Of a stretch of DNA of 64,000 nt, positions 15,483 through 23,634 are shown piece after piece. Position numbers and translations under genes: made by a program. The stretch comes from CBDIHH01 sp965279095 (lineage in GTDB: Bacteria > Pseudomonadota > Alphaproteobacteria > Caulobacterales > Caulobacteraceae). The notes under the pieces were generated by a model, which was given only the letters and a program-made list of their open reading frames with translations, was not told where the DNA came from and searched no databases. Position 1 is the stretch's first letter. Each line of letters starts with the position of its first letter. Location: assembly GCA_965279095.1 (NCBI GenBank), contig CBDIHH010000003.1, positions 434,001 through 498,000 on the forward strand. The letters run 5' to 3'.

Positions 15483-17219
15483 GTGGAGTTCTTGGGTCGC
15501 GTATTCAAGGCGTTGATCGTCAGCCTGTTGCTGGCGTGCTCCGCCTATGCGGTCTCGAAGATCAATCTGTTCGGTTTTGAATCCGCCTCGGATCGACTGG
15601 CCGACCAGGTCTACCAACGCATCACCGCCGCCGACTACGGAGCCGACCGCCGCGGTCAGCAGGCCGTCAGCGTGGTCTACCTCGACGAGTCGTCCATCGA
15701 GGCGATGAAGGGCTATGGGTGGACGCGGTTCCCGCCCACCTACGACCAGCAATGGACCATGATCGAGGACACCCTCTACGCCGGGGGCGAGCCTCCCGCC
15801 GCCATCTTTGTGGATTTTGTCTACATGGGTCAGGGCGGGGCCAATGACGGCTTCGAAACCTTCATCACGGGCATCGCCGGCGCCACCCGGGCCCAGGCCT
15901 GGGCCGACAAGCCAGGTTGTGTCGCCGATCCCCTGATGAAGCTGGCCTGCATCGTCGCGGCCGGCGGGACGCCGATCCTCTTCTCCAAGCCGTCGCCCGC
16001 GGAGTTGGACCTGTTCACCGACGCCCAACGCCGCATCGACGCGGTGGCGGTGCTCGCCCCGGCCATGGTCGGCGAGCAGGCCTATCCGATGATCACCCGC
16101 TACGGGTTCGACGCGGCCAAGTCGCGGCGGCTGGGCGTCCACGATTTCGACCTCTCCCCGGCCCTGGGCCTCTATGCGGTCCGGTGCCTGCGCGACGCGG
16201 ACGGCTGCGGCCTGGCGCAATTCCGCACGCTCAGCCGCCGCGCGCAGGCGGCCTTGGGCGGCGCCGCGGCCAAGGCGCCCGATCTTGAGCCTGTGTTCGA
16301 TGCGCCCCTGGACGTGGTCTGGGGATCCCGACCTGATCCTGCCTATCTGGCGATGACCCGCGCTGTGAGCGGCGCAGACGCGCCCTGCCGCTCCCCCGAT
16401 TCCGGCTGGCGCGCGCGCCTCGGCGACCAGGTGGCCGGCTGGCGCGGGGCGGGCGCGGGCTCCGGCGACCGTCAGGAGTGCCCCTACGCCCTGACCCTGG
16501 GCTATGACCGGCTGGTCGCCGGCGTCGGTCTCGAGGCAGGGGATCTGCGGCGCCTGCTGGCCGGCCGGCTGGTGCTCATCGGCGGGCATTTCCGCGCGTC
16601 CAATGATTGGGTGGAGTCCCCCGTTCACGGGCAGGTGCCCGGGGTCCACTACCACGCCATGGCCCTGGACAACCTGATCGAGGCGGGCCCCGACTACCGG
16701 CGCAACGCCAATCGCTTCATCGATTCGGACCTGCTCAAGAGCCTGCTGATCGCCCTGCTGGCCTTCTGTGGCGTGCTCGGGGTGATGCTGCGCAACAACC
16801 TGCTCGACCAGGCCATCGAGGCCGGGATGGAGCCGAAGCTGCGGGCCATCATCTATGGGCCCCTCTACCTCGGGCTGTTCCTCATCTCGATCATCGCGGT
16901 GGCCGGGGCCACCTGGTTCGGCGTCGTTTACGCCCACCGGTCTCCGATCAACTGGATCGGCCTGACCACCTGCGCCCTGGGTTTCCTGTTCTACGCCACC
17001 CGCCAGACCCTGCCGGCCGACCTGTGTGGCTCCCTCGAGAAGTTCCCGCTCATCGCCCGGTTCCTGAAGGCCCACCGGTTCTGCGCCTCCGCCCTGAAGT
17101 TCGAGGAGGACCGGCTGCTCGTCCGGCGGCGCAAGCAGCGGGCGGCCGAGGCCGCCGCCCAGCCCGAGCCTTCGCCGCCCCCGGCCCCCGAGCCTGTCAA
17201 GGAGACCGCCCATGCGTAA
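15483..17219 (+). CDS. CHASE2-domain membrane protein without output domain
   Basis: The GTG at 15483 is preferred over TTG 15477 because GGGGAGG lies 8 nt upstream; it gives 578 aa. The protein has an N-terminal membrane anchor (about residues 7-25). A large periplasmic CHASE2-type domain follows (about 30-405: 'SDRLADQVYQRITAADYG', 'VSVVYLDESSIEAM', 'LAGRLVLIGGHFRASNDWVE', 'VPGVHYHAMALDNL'). Then come three C-terminal membrane spans (about 418-436, 460-484, 488-508) and a short charged cytoplasmic tail. CHASE2 proteins normally end in a kinase, cyclase or GGDEF domain; none is present. It overlaps the next gene by 8 bp in a three-gene operon with an exported protein and an M48 peptidase. 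Confidence 0.85.
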   Translation: MEFLGRVFKALIVSLLLACSAYAVSKINLFGFESASDRLADQVYQRITAADYGADRRGQQAVSVVYLDESSIEAMKGYGWTRFPPTYDQQWTMIEDTLYAGGEPPAAIFVDFVYMGQGGANDGFETFITGIAGATRAQAWADKPGCVADPLMKLACIVAAGGTPILFSKPSPAELDLFTDAQRRIDAVAVLAPAMVGEQAYPMITRYGFDAAKSRRLGVHDFDLSPALGLYAVRCLRDADGCGLAQFRTLSRRAQAALGGAAAKAPDLEPVFDAPLDVVWGSRPDPAYLAMTRAVSGADAPCRSPDSGWRARLGDQVAGWRGAGAGSGDRQECPYALTLGYDRLVAGVGLEAGDLRRLLAGRLVLIGGHFRASNDWVESPVHGQVPGVHYHAMALDNLIEAGPDYRRNANRFIDSDLLKSLLIALLAFCGVLGVMLRNNLLDQAIEAGMEPKLRAIIYGPLYLGLFLISIIAVAGATWFGVVYAHRSPINWIGLTTCALGFLFYATRQTLPADLCGSLEKFPLIARFLKAHRFCASALKFEEDRLLVRRRKQRAAEAAAQPEPSPPPAPEPVKETAHA

Positions 17220-17589
17220 GTCCAGCCTCGTCCTGATCGCCCTCCTGGCCCTGCCCGGCGTCCCCTGGGCCGCCGACATGGGCAGTGTGACCAAGGCCCT
17301 GCGACCACAACTCAACACCTTCGACGACAAGGGCCAGCCCACCGGGCGGATCGCCGCCGGCGACCTGAAGCTTCCCACCCCGATCGTCGGCATGGGCGTG
17401 GGCAACAGCGTGGGGGTGAAGACCTCGGCCGGGGCCGTGGTCTACCTGCGGGGCCTGGACGTGCAGACCGCCGGCGCGCGCGCGGCCTGCGCGCCGGTGC
17501 AGTCGGCCGCCCGCGCGTCCGGCTCGGCCTACGCCGCCTCCAACATGGGCCTGGGTGGGGCCGCCGACTGCAAGAAGGCCGGGCAGTGA
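17212..17589 (+). CDS. Small exported protein of the CHASE2-M48 operon
   Basis: This 125-aa protein has a Sec signal ('MRKSSLVLIALLALPGVPWA', cleavage near AWA-AD). The mature region is about 100 residues, with 'VGMGVGNSVGVKTSAGAVVY' and two Cys (in 'AACAP' and 'ADCKK') that could form a disulfide. No known family is recognised. The start overlaps the CHASE2 gene and the stop overlaps the M48 gene (GTGA), so production of the three proteins is likely coupled. It may be a ligand, adaptor or substrate for the neighbours; that is inference only. Confidence 0.8.
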   Translation: MRKSSLVLIALLALPGVPWAADMGSVTKALRPQLNTFDDKGQPTGRIAAGDLKLPTPIVGMGVGNSVGVKTSAGAVVYLRGLDVQTAGARAACAPVQSAARASGSAYAASNMGLGGAADCKKAGQ

Positions 17590-19238
17590 CCGCCGGCGGC
17601 GGGGCTGTCCGCTTGGCGGCCGCGGCGGCAATGCTGCTGGCGTCGGTCCAGCCCGCGACGGCGGGCGGCTTTTCGGTGTCGGGGAAGGGCGGGCCGTTCA
17701 TCAAACAGGTGGCGACCCGCAAGCTGGAGACGTCCGGGGCAGGCGCCGCCGCCCTGGGCCTCGCCTCCGACGCCCTGAACCAGGGGCAGAACCAGGCCGC
17801 CCGCCTGCGGATGCCGCAGACCGAAGCCAAGGTCAAAGCCCTTCTGGACAGCGTCGAGGCCAACTGGCCCTACGCCAAGGACCAGCCGGTCAAGGTCTAC
17901 ATTCAGGGGGTCGACTACTACAACGCCTACGCCCTGCCGGATGGGTCGATCGTGGTGGGTTTCGGACTGCTGGAGCGGGCGGAGTCCGATGACGAAGTGG
18001 CCTTCATCCTGGGCCATGAACTGGGTCACCTGCGCCTCGGCCATTTCGCCCAGAACGTCAGCCAGCAGCAGCGCAAGGCGTCGTCCAAAGGGCTGGGCCA
18101 ATTGTTCCTGGTCGGCTCGGCCATCGGTGGCGGGGCCGCCGCCCTGCGCGGAGGCGGATCGCTGGGCGGGGCTCTGGACGCTGGCGCCCTGGCCGCCAGT
18201 CGTCGGGCCGGCGCCACCCAGGACCTGCTGCATTTCGTCAACGACGTGATGGTGGCGCCGGCCATGTCGCGCGACCAGGAGGACGAGGCCGACGCCCTCG
18301 GCTTCGACCTGTCGCAGATGCGGCCCTATTCGGCCGAGGCCGCGTCGGCGCGGGTGTTCGACACCATCCAGGCCGATGAGGACAACCGCAAGGCCCTCAG
18401 CGAGGTGCTCGAAGGTCAGGTCAAGGCGGAACTGGGCCGCGCCGTCGGCAGCGCCGCGGTGTCGACCCTGGTCTCGGGGGGCGTGTCGCGCGAGGGGTTG
18501 ACCCGGGGTCTGCTGAAGGGGGCGGGCCGCGTGGCCCTGGGGGTCGCAGCCAACGCCGAGGGCGGGCCCAAGCACCGCAGCCCGGAGGATCGCAAGCGCG
18601 GCCTGGCGGACTATTCGGCGGCCGCCTATCCGGACGGCCTCCCGCTGAAAGACGAGGACAAGACCTGGCTGAATTCGGTGCGGTCCAGCCGTGAATACGC
18701 CGACGCCAAGATCACCGTGGAGGCGGTTCGCGCCGCCATGACCGCCCGGGCCGCCGGCGACTATGCCCAGGCCCAGGCGCAACTGGCTCTGGTCGACGCC
18801 ACGCCCTTCCGCTCCGCGCCGATGGTCATCAATGAGGCCGCGCGCCTGCTCGACGACAAGGGCGAGGCGGCGGAGGCGGACCGCCGGTTCATGCAGGCCC
18901 ACCAGAGCCCGGACCAGACGGTGGACGGCTACCTCGATCACGTCAGGATGCTCTATCGCACCGGCCAGACCGACCGCGCCTACCAGATCATCGATGACGG
19001 CACACGACGCTTCAGCAACGACGACAAGCCGTTCCTGTCGCTGCTGGTGGCCATCTCCCGGCAGGCGGGACAGGCGGAGCAGTCGGAGCAATATCTGAAG
19101 CGCTGCCTGTCCTATGGCGACGAGGGTTTGGCCAAGGACTGCAATCTGGCCGCCGGCAAGGACGCCAAGCCTCAGGCCCCGTCCGCCCCGCGCCTGCCGC
19201 GGGGCGTCTCGTTCGGCGTGCCGCGCATCGGCTTCTGA
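17586..19238 (+). CDS. Exported M48 zinc metallopeptidase with TPR tail
   Basis: This 550-aa protein starts with GTG overlapping the preceding TGA. A Sec signal (about residues 1-28) is followed by an M48 domain. It has the zinc motif H144-ELGH-148 ('GHELGHLRLGH') and the third ligand region 'DQEDEADALGFDL' (about 230-242). The C-terminal 180 residues look like helical TPR repeats ('DYAQAQAQLALVDATPF', 'GEAAEADRRFMQAHQSPD', 'GQTDRAYQIIDDGTRRF'). This is a BepA/LoiP-like layout, known for periplasmic quality control of outer-membrane proteins. The operon with a CHASE2 membrane protein suggests regulated envelope proteolysis. Confidence 0.88.
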   Translation: MTAGGGAVRLAAAAAMLLASVQPATAGGFSVSGKGGPFIKQVATRKLETSGAGAAALGLASDALNQGQNQAARLRMPQTEAKVKALLDSVEANWPYAKDQPVKVYIQGVDYYNAYALPDGSIVVGFGLLERAESDDEVAFILGHELGHLRLGHFAQNVSQQQRKASSKGLGQLFLVGSAIGGGAAALRGGGSLGGALDAGALAASRRAGATQDLLHFVNDVMVAPAMSRDQEDEADALGFDLSQMRPYSAEAASARVFDTIQADEDNRKALSEVLEGQVKAELGRAVGSAAVSTLVSGGVSREGLTRGLLKGAGRVALGVAANAEGGPKHRSPEDRKRGLADYSAAAYPDGLPLKDEDKTWLNSVRSSREYADAKITVEAVRAAMTARAAGDYAQAQAQLALVDATPFRSAPMVINEAARLLDDKGEAAEADRRFMQAHQSPDQTVDGYLDHVRMLYRTGQTDRAYQIIDDGTRRFSNDDKPFLSLLVAISRQAGQAEQSEQYLKRCLSYGDEGLAKDCNLAAGKDAKPQAPSAPRLPRGVSFGVPRIGF

Positions 19239-19258
19239 GGCCGACGTTCAGCCCGGCG

Positions 19259-19519
19259 TCAGGGCAGGGGCGAAAAGCCCTGGCGCAGGTCAGCGGCCTT
19301 GGAGACCGCGACCGGGGCGCAGGCGATCCAGTATTCGGCGTCCTCCAATCGCTCGCCGCGGCGGCGGTCCAGGGCCCGCAGGCGCCGCGCCGCCGCGATC
19401 GCCAGCATCCGCGCATGCTCGCCGCGCGGATGCGCCATGACCGGGCGCATGGGTTTGCTGACGACGCTGAGGCTGGTGTCGAAGGTGCGGACTTCGGGCT
19501 TGATGAAGGACATGAACAT
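19259..19519 (-). CDS. Hypothetical protein, 86 aa
   Basis: The ATG at 19519 (or 19513) gives a short basic protein: 'MSFIKPEVRTFDTSLSVVSK' followed by 'HARMLAIAAARRLRALDRRR' and 'ERLEDAEYWIACAPVAVSKA'. There is no membrane span and no known domain. The long helix rich in Arg and Ala could bind nucleic acid or a partner; this is speculation. The AT-rich gap upstream, which holds a CtrA-type site, could drive it or the divergent methyltransferase. Confidence 0.55.
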   Translation of the reverse strand: MFMSFIKPEVRTFDTSLSVVSKPMRPVMAHPRGEHARMLAIAAARRLRALDRRRGERLEDAEYWIACAPVAVSKAADLRQGFSPLP

Positions 19520-19666
19520 GGGACTGCTCGGGACCTGGCCGCCACAGTCGCATTCGGCGACTAGGGGGGCAGTGCGCCATCTTCGTGCGACGCAAACCAA
19601 AAAGCTTCAAGACCTGTGGATAGTTCCATCCAATTACGGCTTTAATGAAGCAAATCGAAGGGTTAG

Positions 19667-19706
19667 GTGGTTAACGACGGCTGAACGTCTGTTAACCACC
19701 TGTTAA
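19667..19706. promoter_or_regulatory. CtrA-type site and GTTAAC inverted repeat
   Basis: TTAA-CCACCTG-TTAA (19692-19706) is an exact match to the TTAA-N7-TTAA core of CtrA sites. It overlaps the right arm of a perfect inverted repeat GTGGTTAAC (19667-19675) / GTTAACCAC (19691-19699), separated by 15 bp. A near-match DnaA box TGTGGATAG lies at 19615-19623. The block is unusually AT-rich for this genome. It lies between the divergent 86-aa gene and the rRNA methyltransferase; cell-cycle control by CtrA is inferred. Confidence 0.6.
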
Positions 19707-19789
19707 TAACCTGGGAGCATTTCGCCCAACGCCGGGCCGCCTTCGCAAAGCCCTTGACCAATTTTGCCCACGGGCGCCCCTGGCGCCGG

Positions 19790-20611
19790 ATGATGCACAG
19801 CACGCCCTTGCCCGCGATCTTGGCCCTGGAAGACCCCGACGATCCCCGGGTCGCCCCCTATCGCCATGTGCGCGAGGGCGACCTCGTGGGCCGGGGCGGG
19901 CGGTTCATCGCTGAGGGCGAGGTGGTCTTGCGCACCTGCATCAGGGATGGGCGCCATGCGCTGGAGTCCGTCCTCATCGATGCGCGTCGGGCGGAGGGGC
20001 TGGGCGATATCCTGTCGGGGCTGCCCGTAACGACGCCGGTCTATGCTGCGTCCCAGTCGGTGCTCGACGCCATCGTCGGCTTCCATATCCACCGCGGCAT
20101 CCTCGCCATCGGCCGGCGGGCGCCCCCCGAAGAGGCCGATGTCCTCCTGGGGCGGTTGGGGCCCCGGGGCCTGGTGGTCGCCGCCTTCGGCATCGGCAAC
20201 CATGACAACATGGGCGGCATTTTCCGCAACGCGGCGGCGTTCGGCGCCGATGCGGTGCTGGTCGGCGAGGACTGCTGCGACCCCTTCTACCGCAAGGCGA
20301 TCCGCGTCTCGGTGGGGGCGGTCCTGACCACGTCCATGGCGCGCCTGCCCGCCGGCCTCGAGGCGGTGGCCCTGCTGGAGCGCCACGGCCTCCGGCCCAT
20401 CGCCCTCAGTCCTTCGGGCCAGACGACCCTGGCCGCCCTGGCGCGGCCCGACCGGGCGGCGCTGCTGCTGGGGGCGGAAGGACCCGGCCTGCCGCCCGAG
20501 GTGCTGGCGCGATGCCTCACCGTCCGCATCCCCATGGCCGGGGCCTTCGATTCCCTGAACGTGGCCACCACCAGCGGCATCGCCCTGCACCAGCTGGTGT
20601 TCGGCGCCTAG
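19790..20611 (+). CDS. SpoU/TrmH-family RNA 2'-O-methyltransferase
   Basis: This protein is 273 aa from the ATG at 19790; TTG 19754 is a longer alternative. The N-terminal substrate-binding part ('DGRHALESVLIDARRAEGL') is followed by the SPOUT domain. The three motifs are clear: motif 1 'MGGIFRNAAAFGADAVLVGE', motif 2 'LLLGAEGPGLPPEVL' and motif 3 'RIPMAGAFDSLNVATTSGIA'. It methylates a ribose 2'-OH of rRNA or tRNA using SAM, but the target nucleotide cannot be read from sequence. A CtrA-type site lies about 90 bp upstream. It converges on ppa. Confidence 0.9.
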   Translation: MMHSTPLPAILALEDPDDPRVAPYRHVREGDLVGRGGRFIAEGEVVLRTCIRDGRHALESVLIDARRAEGLGDILSGLPVTTPVYAASQSVLDAIVGFHIHRGILAIGRRAPPEEADVLLGRLGPRGLVVAAFGIGNHDNMGGIFRNAAAFGADAVLVGEDCCDPFYRKAIRVSVGAVLTTSMARLPAGLEAVALLERHGLRPIALSPSGQTTLAALARPDRAALLLGAEGPGLPPEVLARCLTVRIPMAGAFDSLNVATTSGIALHQLVFGA

Positions 20612-20623
20612 CCTCCGTGGCGT

Positions 20624-21160
20624 CTAGGCCTTGGCGGCCTTGGCGCGCTCGATGCCCTGCAGGACCATGGCGTGGGCCTCGTCGGCGTCGCCCCAGCGGA
20701 TGATCTTCACCCACTTGCCGTCCTCCAACGCCTTGTAGTTGGCGAAGAAGTGCTCGATCTGCTCCAGGGTGATCTCCGGCAGGTCGGTGTGGGTGCGGAC
20801 GTTGTCGTAGCGCTTGGTCAGCCACGAGGACGGCACGCCGATCAGCTTCTCGTCGCCTCCGGCCTCGTCCTCCATCAGCAGCACGCCGACGATGCGGCAG
20901 CTGATGATCGCGCCGGGCACGATGGCGCGGGTGTTGGCGACGATCACGTCGCAGGGGTCGCCGTCGCCCGACAGGGTGTGGGGAATGAAGCCGTAGTTTC
21001 CCGGATAGCGCATGGCCGTGTAGAGGAAGCGGTCGACCATCAGGGCCCCGCTGTCCTTGTCCATCTCGTATTTGATCGGCTCGCCGCCGATGGGAACCTC
21101 GATGACGACATTGACGTCGAAGGGCGGGTTCTTGCCGAGGGAGACGGCATCCAGGCGCAT
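20624..21160 (-). CDS. ppa: Inorganic pyrophosphatase
   Basis: This 178-aa family I soluble pyrophosphatase hydrolyses PPi to phosphate and pulls biosynthetic reactions forward. Signature residues are in 'YEMDKDSGALMVDRFL', 'PGNYGFIPHT', 'GDGDPCDVIV' (metal-binding Asp cluster) and 'DDNVRTHTDLPEIT'-type sequence near the end (here 'YDNVRTHTDLPEIT'). The ATG at 21160 gives the usual family N-terminus; longer in-frame extension is not homologous. It is complete and of normal length. Confidence 0.96.
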   Translation of the reverse strand: MRLDAVSLGKNPPFDVNVVIEVPIGGEPIKYEMDKDSGALMVDRFLYTAMRYPGNYGFIPHTLSGDGDPCDVIVANTRAIVPGAIISCRIVGVLLMEDEAGGDEKLIGVPSSWLTKRYDNVRTHTDLPEITLEQIEHFFANYKALEDGKWVKIIRWGDADEAHAMVLQGIERAKAAKA

Positions 21161-21228
21161 GGGGTCAACTCCAGACGGGGCGAGCGGGCGTCTGTCTACC
21201 GGTTTGGGTGCGATGCAGCAAACGGCTT

Positions 21229-21486
21229 TTAGGGCTTGGCGATCCGACGGGAGGCCCGCGCCGCATAGGGATAGTGGGCCGCGTCCAGATAGACGGCCAC
21301 CTCGCACAGGATGTCGCCGCCCTCGGCCTCCGCCCAAAGATAGTTGCGCTCCACCTGCACGGTGAGGTTGGCCGGCGAGACGCCCTCGAAGGTGTCGCCC
21401 CAGGGCACGATGGGCGCGAGCTCCTTCCACTTCAGGCTCAGCGCCCGCAGGAGCTCGTCCTCGGCGAACTGTTCCAGATCTTTCAC
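21229..21486 (-). CDS. Conserved-looking hypothetical protein, 85 aa
   Basis: A GTG at 21486 with AGGCGGG upstream gives a soluble protein: 'MKDLEQFAEDELLRALSLKW', then 'DTFEGVSPANLTVQVERNYL' and 'DILCEVAVYLDAAHYPYAAR'. Its composition is natural (aromatic residues, balanced charge), unlike shadow frames. There is no known domain and no membrane segment. It lies 68 bp upstream of ppa on the same strand and may be co-transcribed with it. Confidence 0.7.
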   Translation of the reverse strand: MKDLEQFAEDELLRALSLKWKELAPIVPWGDTFEGVSPANLTVQVERNYLWAEAEGGDILCEVAVYLDAAHYPYAARASRRIAKP

Positions 21487-21573
21487 GATGCCCGCCTCTG
21501 ACCGAACAAGAGGCTAACTAGCCGCTCGCCGACGGGTTTCATAGGCCGCGCCGGGCGGGCCCCGCCGCCGGGT

Positions 21574-22350
21574 TCACGCCGAGCGGGCCAGACGCTCCGC
21601 CTCGATATGCACCACGGGCAGCTGCTCGAAGGCCGGCTTGGCGAACAGGTAGCCCTGGATGTAGCGCACCCCGAGATCGCGCAGGGCGGCCAGCTCGGCC
21701 TCGGTCTCGATACCCTCGGCGATCACCGCCACGTCCAGGCGGGCGCACATCTTGACGACCGCGTCGACGATGATCCGCCGCGCCAAGCTGCCGTCGAGGC
21801 TGCGCACCAGCTCCATGTCCAGCTTGATGATGTCGGGCTGGAACCGCGCCAGCAGGTTCAGGCCGGCGTGCCCCGCCCCGAAATCGTCCAGGGCGGTGCC
21901 GAAGCCCATCTGCTTGTAGCTGTCGATGATCCGCGACACGTGCGACGGGTCGACCATCTCCTCGTTCTCGGTGAACTCGAAGATCAGACGGTCGGTGGGG
22001 AAATCGATGGCCGCCGCCGTCTTCAGGGTCAGCTGGATACAGGCCTTGGGTTCATAGACCGCGTTGGGCAGGAAGTTGATCGATAGCCGGGCCGGGGTGG
22101 ACAGCAGGCCCGCCTTGGCCGCGGTCTGGATCGCCTTGACCCGGCACTGCTGGTCGAAGGCGTAGCGGTTCTCCGCCGTCACCTGCGCCAGCACGCTGGC
22201 CGCCGGTTCCCCGCCGGGGCCACGCACTAGGGCCTCGTAGGCGAAGGGCGTCCCCGTCTCGATGTCCATGATCGGCTGGAAGGCCATGGAAAAGGTGAAG
22301 TCCAGGGCTTCGCCGTTTCGGCAACCGTCGCAGCGGGCGGGGGTGGTCAT
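21574..22350 (-). CDS. Stand-alone EAL-domain phosphodiesterase
   Basis: This 258-aa protein has a single EAL domain and no GGDEF or transmembrane part. It is predicted to hydrolyse cyclic di-GMP to pGpG. Catalytic signatures are intact: 'YEALVRG' (EAL at residues 39-41), 'SINFLPNA', 'FEFTENEEM', 'ALDDFGAGHAGL' (DDFG), 'IIKLDMELV' and 'VIAEGIETEAEL', ending 'YIQGYLFAKP'. A short N-terminal 'CDGCRNGE' holds a CxxC. The AT-rich gap upstream probably contains its promoter and that of dusA. Confidence 0.92.
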   Translation of the reverse strand: MTTPARCDGCRNGEALDFTFSMAFQPIMDIETGTPFAYEALVRGPGGEPAASVLAQVTAENRYAFDQQCRVKAIQTAAKAGLLSTPARLSINFLPNAVYEPKACIQLTLKTAAAIDFPTDRLIFEFTENEEMVDPSHVSRIIDSYKQMGFGTALDDFGAGHAGLNLLARFQPDIIKLDMELVRSLDGSLARRIIVDAVVKMCARLDVAVIAEGIETEAELAALRDLGVRYIQGYLFAKPAFEQLPVVHIEAERLARSA

Positions 22351-22623
22351 GCGGGTTTTCTCGGCGCGGAACAGTGATAATCCGAGACTGGCTGACGGCT
22401 ATGAAAAAAGGATTAGTTAGAACAAGCTTGGCCATTGATTTATATTGCAATTCCACCGGTCGTCCCTGGCGCCGCGCCTCGCGACGTCCTGCGGCTGGCT
22501 TCGGGCTTTAGTAGCCAAGTCCTCCGGGCGGGGCCGCGCCAAGGTCGGCGGTGGAGCTCCTCGCCGCCGGCTCCCCCTTGGCCGGTGGCCCTCGCCGATC
22601 ATTTCCCCTATGCAGTCGCCGTC

Positions 22624-23634
22624 ATGACGCCCCCCGCCCACAGGCTCTCCGTCGCCCCCATGATGGACTGGACGGACCGGCATTGCCGGGTCCTCCACCG
22701 TCTGCTGACCCGTCGGGCGCTGCTGTATAGCGAGATGGTCACCACCGGGGCGGTGCTGCATGGCGATCGCGACAAGCTGCTGGGGTTCAGCGACGCTGAG
22801 CATCCGGTGGCGCTGCAGCTTGGCGGGTCGGAACCGGCAGACGTGGCCGCGGCGGGGGTCGTGGGCGAAGCGTTCGGCTATGACGAGATCAATCTCAACG
22901 TGGGTTGCCCGTCCGACCGGGTGCAGAGCGGCCGCTTCGGCGCCTGCCTGATGCGCGAGCCGCAGCGGGTGGCCGAGTGCATGGCGGCGCTGATCGAGGC
23001 GGTGCGCGTCCCCGCCACCGTCAAGTGCCGTATCGGCGTCGATGACCAGGATCCCGAGGAGAGCCTGTTCGATTTGGTCGATCGCTGCGCCGCCGTCGGG
23101 GTGGAGACCTTCATCGTCCATGCCCGCAAGGCTTGGCTGCAGGGCCTGAGCCCCAAGGAGAACCGCGATGTGCCGCCGCTGGACTATGAGCTCGTCTACC
23201 GGCTGAAGGCGGCTCGGCCGGCGCTGACGGTGGTGATCAACGGCGGGATCGGCTCGCTGGACGCCGCGCAGGGGCATCTGGCGCGGGGCGTCGACGGGGT
23301 GATGCTCGGCCGCGCCGCCTATCACGATCCCGGCCTCCTGGGACAGGCGGACCGGCGCCTGTTCGGCGATGCGGGCGCCGACGTGGGCCCGACCGAGGCG
23401 GTGCGGGCCTATCTGCCCTATGTGGCGGCCGAACTGGGCAAGGGGACGCGGCTGGCGGCCATGACCCATCCGCTGCTGGGCCTGTTCCACGGCCTGCCCG
23501 GGGCGCGAACCTGGCGGCGCATCCTCACGGTGGAGGGGGTGCGTCCGGGAGCGGGGGCCGAGGTGGTGGAGCGGGCGCTGGAGGCGGTGTCCGAGGCGCT
23601 GGCGCGGCGCGAAGCCCAGCTGGTGGCGGGCTAG
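22624..23634 (+). CDS. dusA: tRNA-dihydrouridine synthase A
   Basis: This 336-aa flavoenzyme reduces U20/U20a in tRNA to dihydrouridine. The FMN TIM barrel shows 'SVAPMMDWTDRHCR', 'SEMVTTGAVLHGDR', 'LQLGGSEPADVAAA', and the catalytic Cys region 'EINLNVGCPSDRVQSGRFGA'. 'VKCRIGVDD', 'FIVHARKAWLQGLSPKENR' and 'VINGGIGSLDAA' follow. These match DusA rather than DusB or DusC. I start at the ATG at 22624; the upstream open frame to 22435 lacks homology-like sequence. Its stop shares the palindrome CTAG with the stop of the convergent protease gene. Confidence 0.93.
   Translation: MTPPAHRLSVAPMMDWTDRHCRVLHRLLTRRALLYSEMVTTGAVLHGDRDKLLGFSDAEHPVALQLGGSEPADVAAAGVVGEAFGYDEINLNVGCPSDRVQSGRFGACLMREPQRVAECMAALIEAVRVPATVKCRIGVDDQDPEESLFDLVDRCAAVGVETFIVHARKAWLQGLSPKENRDVPPLDYELVYRLKAARPALTVVINGGIGSLDAAQGHLARGVDGVMLGRAAYHDPGLLGQADRRLFGDAGADVGPTEAVRAYLPYVAAELGKGTRLAAMTHPLLGLFHGLPGARTWRRILTVEGVRPGAGAEVVERALEAVSEALARREAQLVAG

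Noticed and set aside
19590..19720. Replication origin
   Set aside because: One near-match DnaA box and one CtrA site are too few, and the neighbouring genes are not those of the known Caulobacter origin region. A regulatory region is a simpler reading.
22435..22623. N-terminal extension of dusA
   Set aside because: The extra 63 residues are not DusA-like and include promoter-type AT-rich sequence; the ATG at 22624 gives the family N-terminus.
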